24,739 bases of DNA, from positions 1-24,739 of IMG/VR virus record IMGVR_UViG_3300047659_000078; one strand, written 5' to 3'. Origin of the DNA: a virus. Positions 13,162 to 22,195 of this stretch are shown one piece after another; position 1 is the stretch's first letter, and each line of letters begins with the position of its first letter. The translations under genes and the position numbers were made by a program. The notes under the pieces were generated by a model. The model had not been told where the DNA came from and did no database searches. It saw only the letters and a list, made by a program, of their open reading frames with translations.

Positions 13162-16100
13162 GTGGATGATTCCGGAGTACTCTCGATCATAAATCAGGTA
13201 ACCAACCAGGGGCAAGCAACGGCCGCCCTCCCGGCGGTGCTGTCCCAGGCGGCCCAGTCCGGCACGACTCCCGACCAGGAAGCCGAATGGCAGCGCCTGG
13301 CCAAGGAAAGCAACGTGCCGGTCGGGCTGATCAGAAACGGCGCTCCAATCAAGCTTATGCAGTTGCAGCAGCAGGGGGCCTCGCTGCCGGCAACCAACCC
13401 GGTCACGGCCCGGACGCTCATGGACCCCGACAATGCCGCGGTGGCCCATGACGATATCGGCACCTTGACCCGGTTGGAAGATCTGGCGAAAAACGGTTTC
13501 GTCGGCCAAGGCAATGGACCGGTATCGGCGTTGCAGTTCGGGACCGCGCGGGATCAGGCCGAGGCAAATTACTTTGCCCGGGAGTACGGGACGAAACCGT
13601 TCCAGGCAATCCAGGGGGGCACGGGCAAGCTGGTCACCAAGCTGGCGTTCCCGGTGGCGGCGGCGGTGGACGCGGTCGACGGCAATGACGATTACAAGGA
13701 ATTCGCTTCGCAGCTCTATGATGCGTTCAGCGATATCCAGAGACAGTCGGCGGCGGCGCCGGAGCAGGGGTTCGGCGGCAAGCTCTTCCGATCCCTGGAG
13801 GAACTGGCGCCCATGGTGCTGTCCGGCGGCGCCGGGCTCGGGAATATCGTGGGTCAGGCGGTCAACGATAAATACGACGATCTGACCGCCAAGGGTGTCG
13901 ATCCGGATACGGCCACGGCCCTGGCGCTCAAGGCCGGCATGTCCGCCTACGCCATGACGAAGCTGCCGTTTGGAGGCACCTCCTTATCGAACAGTCTGGT
14001 CAGGGGCGCCCTGCTTAATCCGGCATTCGGGGTTCTGGACCGCGCCCTGGACAAGGCCGGGTTGAACTATGTGGGATACGACCAGCAGGCTGACGCAATC
14101 AACCTGAAGGATCCGGAGCAGATCGCCCATGATATGGCGCTCGGCCTGCTGTTCGGGGCTCAGCATGCCATCGAAACCGGGAGGCCGATGATGGGAGACG
14201 GCCTGATGGATAGCCTGCTGCCGTTTTATGACCAGTACCAGGCCGGGCGGCGGGCGGATGCGCTCACCGAGATCGGCAGGATCGTCCAGGACAGCAAGGT
14301 CAATAACCGGGCACCTGACCTGGTGCAACAGCATTTGAGCGACGTGGCCGCGGAACATGCCGGTATCGACAATGCCTATGTTCCGGTGAACCGGTGGAAT
14401 GAATTGTTTCAGTCCGCCGGGCTCGATCCTGCTGCGGTAGCCGATCAAATGCTCACCAATCCCGAGGCGTACCACGAGGCGAACAAGACCGGTTCCGATA
14501 TCGTCATCCCATTCGGAGAGTTCACCGGGAAGCTGTCAAGTCTCGATCAATACGGCGAGTTGGTGAAGGATGCGAAGCTGTCCCTGTGGGATACCTCCCT
14601 GCGCGAGGCGGAAGCCCACGCCCAGGCGGTAAGGGACAATGCCGATAACGCCGGCGGCTTCATCGACACGTTGAAAAACATGTTTGCCCGGTCACAGGAA
14701 GCGGTCAAGGGTAACGAGTCGTACGGCAAGGTTTATGATGATCTGGTGGGCCAGCAGTTGGGGATCGGCACCGAACGCAGCACGGCGGAACACAACGCCC
14801 AACTGGTCGCCAATGCCTTCCGGGTCATGGGAGATCGTGCCGGCGTCGATCCTTATGAGTTGTATTCGAACTATAACCTCAAGCTGGCCCGGCCCATGGA
14901 TGCGGCGCCGCCGGATCGGATCAGCGTAGACAGGTCCATTCCCAATCAAAAGAACATTGCCGATGCCAAAGAAAATATTTCAGAACTGTATGATCTGGCT
15001 ATAGGCACAACCAATGAAAACAGGAAAATAGATATTGCCCCGGTTCCTGACTGGAAAGTTAAGGCCGTGGCGGACGCGGTTGCAATAGATGGTTACAGGC
15101 ATCAGGTGGATACGTATTCCATAAGACACACGTTGCGACAGCATGGAGACAGTGTCAGAGAACTAAAAAGCGGGCAATTGCGGATCACAAAGGACGATAT
15201 TCTCTCCATACCTGAAACAGTGCTGTCGCCGGACTCGATTGCCTATGGAGTAAAGAACGGCCGTGGACAGGATTTGATCGCTTCAGTCAAGCGTATGCCG
15301 GATGGGACTTTGTTGCTCGTAGAGGAGGCGAGGACGGGGAGAAAAACATTATCGATGGCGAGTGTAAGGAAGTATCCCGCCGCGAAAGATTCTGATTCAG
15401 TTGCCCGAACCCTGCTTTCTAACGCCCGAAGCGACGGCGGGAATCCTAAAATTAAAATAGTTCAACCAGAGGATAATGTCAAGCGCGACATTATCCGTCC
15501 CGACGGCAATAGTGCAGATTCGAAGTTGTCCGATGTTACTGTTTTTCTCCAGTCGTCTGTCAATCGCCTTGCCGCCGATGGTGTCAGAGAGTTGTATCAA
15601 TCCGGAAAGCCGCCCGTTTCAGAGATCACCGGCAAAGAACTTTCAGATTATCTTGACGCCGACAACGTGATGAAGGAGGCGCGGGCTTATTTCAGGGAAA
15701 ACCTGCAAGACCGGGTGGTTTCCCGCGATGGCTTCGGTGACGTGCGTGTCCGCGCCGTGAAATGGGAAAATGTGAAATGGGCATTAAAAACCAACCTGCT
15801 AAAGGCACAGTTGATACCCGCAATTCCGGACATCATCAAGAACGGCGAATATCTTGGGCGTGAGAACCTCTCCAGGAAGCGCAAAGGCGACGTGGTTGCG
15901 TTTCATTTTTTGGTGGGTGACGTCCTCTTGGATGGTAAGCGGATCAAAACAGGGGTGGCGGTTGCGGAGGATTCCGGGGGGAATCTGATCTACAACTTCA
16001 CCCATGATACGGATGCTCTTTGGGTGAAATCAAAGGCACCACTTTTACCCGGGTCAGAAGCCGGGGGCGCGGAGCCTTCTAGAGGTGACGAATCGTCTGC

Positions 16101-19100
16101 CCTCGGAGAAAATATCCCGAATGCGGGTGATCGCGCCAATATCAAAATCATTGATATCGAACCAAGTGAAGCAACCGCAGCAACCACACCCCCCAACAAC
16201 GACGACCATGTAAAAAAGGTTGTTACCGGTGTCCTTCATTCCGCAATCACCAGAATCGAAACCCCCGCCGACGCCGCCCACATCGCCTTTCCCCTCACCA
16301 AGCGAGCGCAAGAGGCGGCCATTGCCATCGTTACCGACGCAGATGGCAACGTCCTCGGTGTCGTCCAACATTCCACCGGTTCGCTGAACAGCACCATCAT
16401 GTCGCCGAGGGATCTCCTGGGGGTGGTACACGATTTCCCCGGTGCGGCCGAAGTCTGGTTTGCCCACAATCATCCGAGCGGAGATCCCACGACGTCGCGC
16501 ACCGATAGGGAGATAACATCATCTCTGACCGCGTTGCTCGATGGATCGGCGATTAAATCAAGGGGCATGATTGTTGTCGGCCAGGAAGGAGGAGCGGTTT
16601 GGACCAAGGGGAAAGGCGACAGGAGTGAAAGTATATCGCTTAGTTCATTGAACACGGACAAAGAGCGCACCAGGGAAATAAAAACCTATGAAAGGGAGAT
16701 TGTCAAATTACCTTCGTCTAATCCTATTGCCGAACCGGCACATGTGATTAATTACGCCCGTTCGTTTGGGGACGGCGATTCCGGCATTATTATTCTCAAC
16801 TCCCAAATGAAGCCGGTTTCTTTTATCCCCATGTCGCTGGCCGACATGGCCAAGTTGAAAACCGGCGACCCCGCGACAGGTTCATCGTCGATCATGTCCG
16901 CCTTTCACAAGGGGAACGGCGCGTCAATGATCATGATTGTCCCCACCGTTCCCGGCAGCCTGGCCGCGGCACGAAACGTTGCAGCCTTTGGCAATATGTT
17001 GGACGCGCCCCTGGGCGATGTCATCTATGCCGGGAACGGGCTTTCATTCAATAATACCGGCCGCATGCCTGAAATTTTGAACCGCTTTTATCAGGGGGGC
17101 GATGTCAAGCGCGGTTACATCCGTTTCGACAGCACCCGCAATTTCGAGATCGGTCTGCTGAAAGACGCCAACCTCTCCACGTTCATACACGAATCCGGCC
17201 ATTTCTTCACCGAAGTCCTTGGCGACCTGGCCGAACGTCCCGATGCCCCCCGGCAAATCAAGGATGATTACGCCGCCCTGCTCAGGTTTGCCGGGGTGGA
17301 ATCCCGTGACGCAATCCAGGCGGAACACCACGAAAAGCTTGCCAGGGCCTTTGAGGCGTACATCAGGGAAGGGAATGCCCCGAGCGCCGGGATGCACTCC
17401 GTTTTCCAGCGAATGAAAGCCTGGATGATCGGCGTTTACAAGGACATGACCGCCCTCGATGTCCAATTGACTCCGGAGGTCCGGGACGTGTTCGACCGCA
17501 TGCTGGCAACCGATACCGAGATCGGACGGATGCGCGCCGGGGAGGATATGAAGCCGCTCTTTGCCACGGCGGAAGATGCCGGCATGTCCCCGGCGGAATT
17601 CGAACGGTACCGCAATGACGCCGAACAGGCCGGGGAACTGGCAAAGGAACAATTGCTTCGCAAGCTGATGGCCGAGAAGGACCGGGAACAAAAGTCCTGG
17701 TGGAAGGATGAGCGTAACAAGACCTGGGCAGGGGTGGAGGGCGAAGCCAAGGATGATGCGGTCTATCGGACATACCAGGTGCTCACCACCGGCAAGACCT
17801 TCGACGGCCGAGATATGGGCGATATCAAGCTCTCCCGCCCGGACTTGGTGAAGATGTACGGAGAGGACTTCGTCAAGAAGCTGCCCCGTGAGTTCCAGCG
17901 CGTTTATTCCAAGGAAGGCGGGCTGCATCCGGACGCGGTTGCCGAGATGGCCGGGTTCGGTTCCGGTGATGAGATGGTCCGCAAGATGGCCGGGGCGCCC
18001 AAGCTGAAGGATTACGTCAAGGCCGAAACCGACCGGCGCATGCGCGAACGTCACGGCGACATGATGGCGGACGGTTCCATTCATGAACAGGCCTTGAAGG
18101 ATGTGCACAACGACGCCCAGGCCAAGGTCGTGCTGACGGAGCTACGGGCGATCCGGCGCAAGGCCGGGGAGGCCGGCCCGAACGTCAAGGCAACGGAGGA
18201 GAGGGGCACCGCCGATGCCACTACCCGGACGTTCCCGGCGGAAGGACGTGTCAAGGCAGCCCGGGACCGCGCCGGGCGTAACGCCATGCTTGAGTCCATA
18301 CCCCCTGTCCATTTTTTCAGAATGACCGCCTCCGAGACCATGGGGGCGAAACGGGTGGCCGATATCCAGCCGCACCTCTATGCCCATGCCGCCGGGAAAG
18401 CGGCGCAAGAGGCGTCCGAGGCGGCGGCAAAGGGGGATTACCGGAGAGCGGGCGAAGCAAAATACCGGGAACTGCTCAACCATTACCTCTACAGGGAGGC
18501 GGACAGGGCAAAGGATTTTACGGACAAGGTGCAGGCCTACGCGGCCAAGATGGGGTCCGGGAAGGAACTGGGCAAGTTCGTCGCGGGCAGCCAGTTCCTC
18601 GATCAGATCCGGGCGATCCTGGACCGTTACGGTTTCGGCCGGACAGCCAATAAAGAGGCTGACGCCAGGATGGAGTTCCGGGAATCCCTGGACGCTTTCC
18701 TGCGACGCATGAAGAATGAGGAGGGCGTGGAGCTGCCGATTCCGGATGTCATCCGCCAGGAAATCCAGCGCACTAATTATCGTAACCTGTCCATGGACGG
18801 GCTGCGCGGAGTCTATGACTCGGTGCGGATGCTGGAGCATGCGGCGCGGCAGATCACCCAGGTCAACGCCGGGGGGCGCAAGGTGGAGGTCGCCGAGGCG
18901 GCTCTTTCCCTGTCGAATATGCTGCTCCGCTCAACCAGGGGCGCGGCTGACATGGCGCGGGGGAGCGACGGAGCAGGGGCACTTTTGAACCGGGTAAAGG
19001 ATGTCGGCCTGGATATCCCGGTGCTGTTGCCGGAGTTCATGTTCGGGCGCTTCGACGGGCTGAAGAAAACCGGGCCGTGGCACGAATTCATCCGGGACCG

Positions 19101-21354
19101 GTACAACGACGCCGTTGATCACCAGATCGGGCTGCGGGACATGATTTTTCCCAAAATCATGGAGTATGCCCACGGCAATGACATCGACCGGAGCATGGGC
19201 AAGATCCATATCGATTCCCTCAACGCCGATCTGGTCAAGGATGACATTATTGCCATCGCCCTGAACTGCGGCAACGGGAGTAATCTTGACGAACTGATGC
19301 GCGGGGGCCTGCGATTCAGAGGGGATGAAGCACCTACGCCGCTCGATAGCGAGGCCCTTCAGGAGATCCTTACGCATTTGTCGGCCACGGAGATCGACGT
19401 GGTGAACGGCATCTGGAAAACCATCGACCTGCTCAAGCCGGAGGCCGCCGAGTCGGCGCGCAAACGTACCGGGGTCGAGCCGAACTGGATCGGGGCCCGG
19501 CCGATGGAGGTCAAGAACGGGACCCTTGAAGGGGGCTACTATCCGGTGAAATACGATCCCCGCTACGGCGTGGACGGAGAGACTCCAGCCGATTCCTCGA
19601 TGCTCGACCGGATGTTCAACAAGTACGCCACCAGCACCACGCGCCAGGGGTACCTGAAGGAACGTGGCGCGTTCGCGGTTCCCCTGTCGCTTGATTGGCA
19701 ATCCATCGTCTCCCGTCACCTTGACGAGGTGATTACCGAAATCTCCCATGGGCAATTTGTCACCGATACGCGGCGCTTGCTCAAGCGCCCCGAGGTCAAG
19801 GACGCCTTCAATGACCGCCTGGGTTCCGCGTATTACAAAAACCTGCTGGATTGGGTCGGATATACGGTCAACCAAGACGACGTATCGCCGGAGGTCTCGG
19901 ACGATATCGAAAAGTTCCGCAGGCAGATCAGAAACAATATGAGCACCTATGCGCTCGGCTTCAAGGTGGCCAACGCTCTCAACGAGATGGCCGTCGGGAT
20001 CCCGCCGATGATGAAGCAGGTAAAGATCGCAAGTGCATTCAAGGGCATCATGCAGTTCATGCGCAATCCGGTGGAAGCAACAAGGTTCGCAACCCAGGCC
20101 GGCGAATACATGCGAAACATCGATAAAAGCCTTGACCGGGACATTGCCCAGGCTTTACATCCCCTGGCCGGGCCTCACGGCGTTGCCGACGATATCCGCC
20201 AATGGTCGATCGCGGCCCGTACATTCATACAAAAGATCGGCGTCGTCATGGCCTGGCACGCCGGGTATATCGACGCCCAGGAACAAGGGCTTCAAGGCGA
20301 CGCCGCGGTCAGGAACGCCGATTCAGTCTGCCGCATGACGCAGGGGACGGGCCGGGGCGGGGATGCCTCCGTCGCGCCGCGCGACACGGACATGAAGGAA
20401 TTGGCTCGGTTCATCGGCCCGACGATGAAAGACTACCTTGGCCGGGCTGGGATCAATCCGGACAGCATGAACTATGAGGAAAAAAAGGCGGTTTCTGCGG
20501 CGCTAGGAGGTAAAGATCTTTATCAAGATCACAAGGCTTGGCACAACGTACAAAAGGCTCAAGAATGGTTGGCAGTTCTGCAGCCCACTGTTAGCGACCG
20601 AATAGCCAAAATTCTTAAGCCTTCTCAAAACATTAGACCATTTTCCAATGATGCTGTCAAGCAGTCTGGCGAACAGGTTTATTACCAATCCGTTTCCCAT
20701 GCGTCGGATAGGATTGCTACGGATATTGATCCCGCTACGGTATCGATGAGGAAATATCCCGCCACAACTCGTGCTGAAAGTATTCTTTCCAGCCTTGGCC
20801 CCAACGTCCGAAACGATGGCAGGGTATCTGATTTACAGGTAGTTGAATCTCCTGTTTCTGTCAAGGCGAACGATGCCAATTTCCAGGCCGGGCTTGCCAC
20901 CCTGCTGGCCGGGTACGTGGCCAATGCAATGATCTCCGGGATAACGAGCGGGAAAGAGACAGATAAACTCGACAAGCTGCCGTCATGGATCCTGGCGCGG
21001 CTCACGCTTGGCCTGTTCGACGGTTTCCCGCTCATGCGGGATATGGACGGGTATGCTGAAAGCGGGATAACAGGCGGTAAGGGGAATGAGACGAGACCGT
21101 CGTCCGTTCTCCAGTGGAGCAAGGATGCCGTTGACGGCTTCACAAAAACCGTAGAGGCAACAACCGGCGACGGGGGATGGAACAGGACGGTTATGCATGA
21201 CGCAAAGACTGCGGGCGGAGCAACGGGTTTGCCGGCCCAGGCCGGTTCCACGATTGGCCGGTATATCTATGACGTGCTGTCCGGTGACTATACCCCGGAG
21301 CATCCCTGGTCGCAGGTGATAATGAAGCGGATGAGAGATGAGGAAGACGGATGA
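13162..21354 (+). CDS. Giant polyvalent ejection protein (T7 gp16 position)
   Basis: This 2730-residue protein, about twice T7 gp16, follows gp14- and gp15-like genes and is probably ejected into the cell. Modules in order: 1-590, helical, with 'VNRWNELFQSAGLDPAAVADQ' as in other polyvalent proteins; about 640-740, a PBECR-like nuclease candidate with 'IRHTLRQHGD' (H656, H661, D663), 'IPETVLSPD' and 'GTLLLVEEAR'; about 829-953, an LPD3-like domain; 1024-1148, a RadC/JAMM metallohydrolase with an exact H1102-x-H1104-x7-S1112-x2-D1115; 1203-1296, a degenerate JAB-like stretch without HxH; 1327-1453, a zincin with H1343-ESG-H1347 and E1391 or E1398 as third ligand; then long helical regions, and a hydrophobic segment at 2574-2597. 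I see no N-terminal lytic transglycosylase like that of T7 gp16. GC content drops sharply near 14940 and 20470-20880. The last residues (KRMRDEEDG) come from a repeat. Confidence 0.8.
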   Translation: MDDSGVLSIINQVTNQGQATAALPAVLSQAAQSGTTPDQEAEWQRLAKESNVPVGLIRNGAPIKLMQLQQQGASLPATNPVTARTLMDPDNAAVAHDDIGTLTRLEDLAKNGFVGQGNGPVSALQFGTARDQAEANYFAREYGTKPFQAIQGGTGKLVTKLAFPVAAAVDAVDGNDDYKEFASQLYDAFSDIQRQSAAAPEQGFGGKLFRSLEELAPMVLSGGAGLGNIVGQAVNDKYDDLTAKGVDPDTATALALKAGMSAYAMTKLPFGGTSLSNSLVRGALLNPAFGVLDRALDKAGLNYVGYDQQADAINLKDPEQIAHDMALGLLFGAQHAIETGRPMMGDGLMDSLLPFYDQYQAGRRADALTEIGRIVQDSKVNNRAPDLVQQHLSDVAAEHAGIDNAYVPVNRWNELFQSAGLDPAAVADQMLTNPEAYHEANKTGSDIVIPFGEFTGKLSSLDQYGELVKDAKLSLWDTSLREAEAHAQAVRDNADNAGGFIDTLKNMFARSQEAVKGNESYGKVYDDLVGQQLGIGTERSTAEHNAQLVANAFRVMGDRAGVDPYELYSNYNLKLARPMDAAPPDRISVDRSIPNQKNIADAKENISELYDLAIGTTNENRKIDIAPVPDWKVKAVADAVAIDGYRHQVDTYSIRHTLRQHGDSVRELKSGQLRITKDDILSIPETVLSPDSIAYGVKNGRGQDLIASVKRMPDGTLLLVEEARTGRKTLSMASVRKYPAAKDSDSVARTLLSNARSDGGNPKIKIVQPEDNVKRDIIRPDGNSADSKLSDVTVFLQSSVNRLAADGVRELYQSGKPPVSEITGKELSDYLDADNVMKEARAYFRENLQDRVVSRDGFGDVRVRAVKWENVKWALKTNLLKAQLIPAIPDIIKNGEYLGRENLSRKRKGDVVAFHFLVGDVLLDGKRIKTGVAVAEDSGGNLIYNFTHDTDALWVKSKAPLLPGSEAGGAEPSRGDESSALGENIPNAGDRANIKIIDIEPSEATAATTPPNNDDHVKKVVTGVLHSAITRIETPADAAHIAFPLTKRAQEAAIAIVTDADGNVLGVVQHSTGSLNSTIMSPRDLLGVVHDFPGAAEVWFAHNHPSGDPTTSRTDREITSSLTALLDGSAIKSRGMIVVGQEGGAVWTKGKGDRSESISLSSLNTDKERTREIKTYEREIVKLPSSNPIAEPAHVINYARSFGDGDSGIIILNSQMKPVSFIPMSLADMAKLKTGDPATGSSSIMSAFHKGNGASMIMIVPTVPGSLAAARNVAAFGNMLDAPLGDVIYAGNGLSFNNTGRMPEILNRFYQGGDVKRGYIRFDSTRNFEIGLLKDANLSTFIHESGHFFTEVLGDLAERPDAPRQIKDDYAALLRFAGVESRDAIQAEHHEKLARAFEAYIREGNAPSAGMHSVFQRMKAWMIGVYKDMTALDVQLTPEVRDVFDRMLATDTEIGRMRAGEDMKPLFATAEDAGMSPAEFERYRNDAEQAGELAKEQLLRKLMAEKDREQKSWWKDERNKTWAGVEGEAKDDAVYRTYQVLTTGKTFDGRDMGDIKLSRPDLVKMYGEDFVKKLPREFQRVYSKEGGLHPDAVAEMAGFGSGDEMVRKMAGAPKLKDYVKAETDRRMRERHGDMMADGSIHEQALKDVHNDAQAKVVLTELRAIRRKAGEAGPNVKATEERGTADATTRTFPAEGRVKAARDRAGRNAMLESIPPVHFFRMTASETMGAKRVADIQPHLYAHAAGKAAQEASEAAAKGDYRRAGEAKYRELLNHYLYREADRAKDFTDKVQAYAAKMGSGKELGKFVAGSQFLDQIRAILDRYGFGRTANKEADARMEFRESLDAFLRRMKNEEGVELPIPDVIRQEIQRTNYRNLSMDGLRGVYDSVRMLEHAARQITQVNAGGRKVEVAEAALSLSNMLLRSTRGAADMARGSDGAGALLNRVKDVGLDIPVLLPEFMFGRFDGLKKTGPWHEFIRDRYNDAVDHQIGLRDMIFPKIMEYAHGNDIDRSMGKIHIDSLNADLVKDDIIAIALNCGNGSNLDELMRGGLRFRGDEAPTPLDSEALQEILTHLSATEIDVVNGIWKTIDLLKPEAAESARKRTGVEPNWIGARPMEVKNGTLEGGYYPVKYDPRYGVDGETPADSSMLDRMFNKYATSTTRQGYLKERGAFAVPLSLDWQSIVSRHLDEVITEISHGQFVTDTRRLLKRPEVKDAFNDRLGSAYYKNLLDWVGYTVNQDDVSPEVSDDIEKFRRQIRNNMSTYALGFKVANALNEMAVGIPPMMKQVKIASAFKGIMQFMRNPVEATRFATQAGEYMRNIDKSLDRDIAQALHPLAGPHGVADDIRQWSIAARTFIQKIGVVMAWHAGYIDAQEQGLQGDAAVRNADSVCRMTQGTGRGGDASVAPRDTDMKELARFIGPTMKDYLGRAGINPDSMNYEEKKAVSAALGGKDLYQDHKAWHNVQKAQEWLAVLQPTVSDRIAKILKPSQNIRPFSNDAVKQSGEQVYYQSVSHASDRIATDIDPATVSMRKYPATTRAESILSSLGPNVRNDGRVSDLQVVESPVSVKANDANFQAGLATLLAGYVANAMISGITSGKETDKLDKLPSWILARLTLGLFDGFPLMRDMDGYAESGITGGKGNETRPSSVLQWSKDAVDGFTKTVEATTGDGGWNRTVMHDAKTAGGATGLPAQAGSTIGRYIYDVLSGDYTPEHPWSQVIMKRMRDEEDG
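14940..15640 (+). other. AT-rich module insertion in the giant gene (nuclease region)
   Basis: My hand count gives 48 G/C of 120 bases (40%) for 14941-15060, against 40 of 60 (67%) in the line just before. The segment starts around residue 593 and carries the PBECR-like module and its tail. The abrupt shift suggests that it was acquired separately from the host protein. Confidence 0.6.
20470..20880 (+). other. AT-rich module insertion in the giant gene (C-terminal region)
   Basis: Bases 20521-20700 contain 79 G/C of 180 (44%) by hand count, against 38 of 60 (63%) at 20281-20340. The segment encodes residues about 2437-2573 and ends just before the hydrophobic stretch. It contains an RKYPA...NxRxDG motif shared with the nuclease module. 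Confidence 0.6.
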
Positions 21355-21398
21355 GAGATGAGACCTCATCTCTCAACCCTCATCTCTCATCTCTCATC
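21330..21398. repeat. Family B palindrome (GATGAGAGATGAG type)
   Basis: GATGAGAGATGAG occurs at 21330-21342 and 21350-21362. Its inverse CTCATCTCTCATC occurs at 21379-21391 and, overlapping, at 21386-21398. The giant gene ends within it (TGA 21352-21354). The endolysin RBS lies beyond it at 21411-21416. Confidence 0.92.
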
Positions 21399-21424
21399 AG
21401 ATTTTAAAAAGGGAGGTGTTAAAA

Positions 21425-22093
21425 GTGGCAGATTTTAATGCAGCTCACCAGCAGGTTATGGGAAACGAGGGAGGGTACGCCAACAACCCGGCCGACGCCG
21501 GAGGAGAGACCTACAAAGGGATTGCCCGCAAGTTCTGGCCGCAATGGGGAGGGTGGAAGCTCGTGGACGGGGTCAAGGCCAATACCGTCGAGCCGCCTAC
21601 ACCCGGCACCCAGGCGTATCAGAACTATGTGGCGTACCTGAACCGGTGCCTGGCCGGGCTCACATCCCTTCAGCAGTTGGTGCAGGACTTCTATAAAAGG
21701 AACTTCTGGGACAAGTACCGGCTGTCCGAGGTCAACGATCAGGCCGTTGCAACCTGGATCCATGACCACGTGGTCAACGGCGGCGGCCGGGGCGCCATGT
21801 GGATACAGGAAGCGGTGGGGGTGAAAGCGGACGGGGCAATCGGGCCGCAAACCATCCAGGCGATCAACGCAGTCGATCCGAAAGCACTCCTCCGGAAAGC
21901 CTGTGACGTGGCGGCCTTCTACCGGCTGGACCGTGCCTCTACCGACCCTTCACAGGTCCGGTTCCTTCCGTCGTGGCTCCGGCGCGACGGGGTATCGGCT
22001 GAAGAGATCCAACAAGTCATGCAGGCCGCCAGGGACGGACTGACCTATGACAAGGTGGCCGCACTCAAAAGGCAGATGAGGGATGAGGGTTGA
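21425..22093 (+). CDS. Endolysin, GH108-type muramidase with peptidoglycan-binding domain
   Basis: This 222-residue protein should cleave peptidoglycan for host lysis. The catalytic motif EGGY has E15 as the probable acid, and is followed by 'NNPADAGGETYKGIA' (20-34), the signature of the GH108 (secretion activator/ZliS-like) family. 'DFYKRNFWDKYRLSEVNDQAVATWIHDHVVNGG' completes the catalytic domain, and 'AVGVKADGAIGPQTIQAINAVDP' (about 135-157) starts the PG_binding_3 domain with 'CDVAAFYRL' and 'FLPSWLRR' after it. There is no signal peptide, so a holin is needed. I choose GTG 21425 because GGGAGG (21411-21416) lies eight bases upstream; GTG 21416 overlaps that site. The C-terminal KRQMRDEG is read from a family B palindrome. 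Confidence 0.9.
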   Translation: MADFNAAHQQVMGNEGGYANNPADAGGETYKGIARKFWPQWGGWKLVDGVKANTVEPPTPGTQAYQNYVAYLNRCLAGLTSLQQLVQDFYKRNFWDKYRLSEVNDQAVATWIHDHVVNGGGRGAMWIQEAVGVKADGAIGPQTIQAINAVDPKALLRKACDVAAFYRLDRASTDPSQVRFLPSWLRRDGVSAEEIQQVMQAARDGLTYDKVAALKRQMRDEG

Positions 22094-22160
22094 GCAAAGG
22101 CAGATGAGTGTTGATGGTTGAAGGTTGAGAACTCATCGCTCATCTCTCAACTCTCATCAG
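22073..22160. repeat. Family B palindrome after the endolysin
   Basis: CAGATGAGGGATGAGGGTTG (22073-22092) and a second CAGATGAGTGTTGATGGTTG unit (22101-22120) face TCATCGCTCATCTCTC and CAACTCTCATCAG (22133-22160). The endolysin stop codon lies in the first arm. Confidence 0.88.
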
Positions 22161-22195
22161 ATTATCAACGCCGTGAGGCGTAAAGGAGGTATGAG

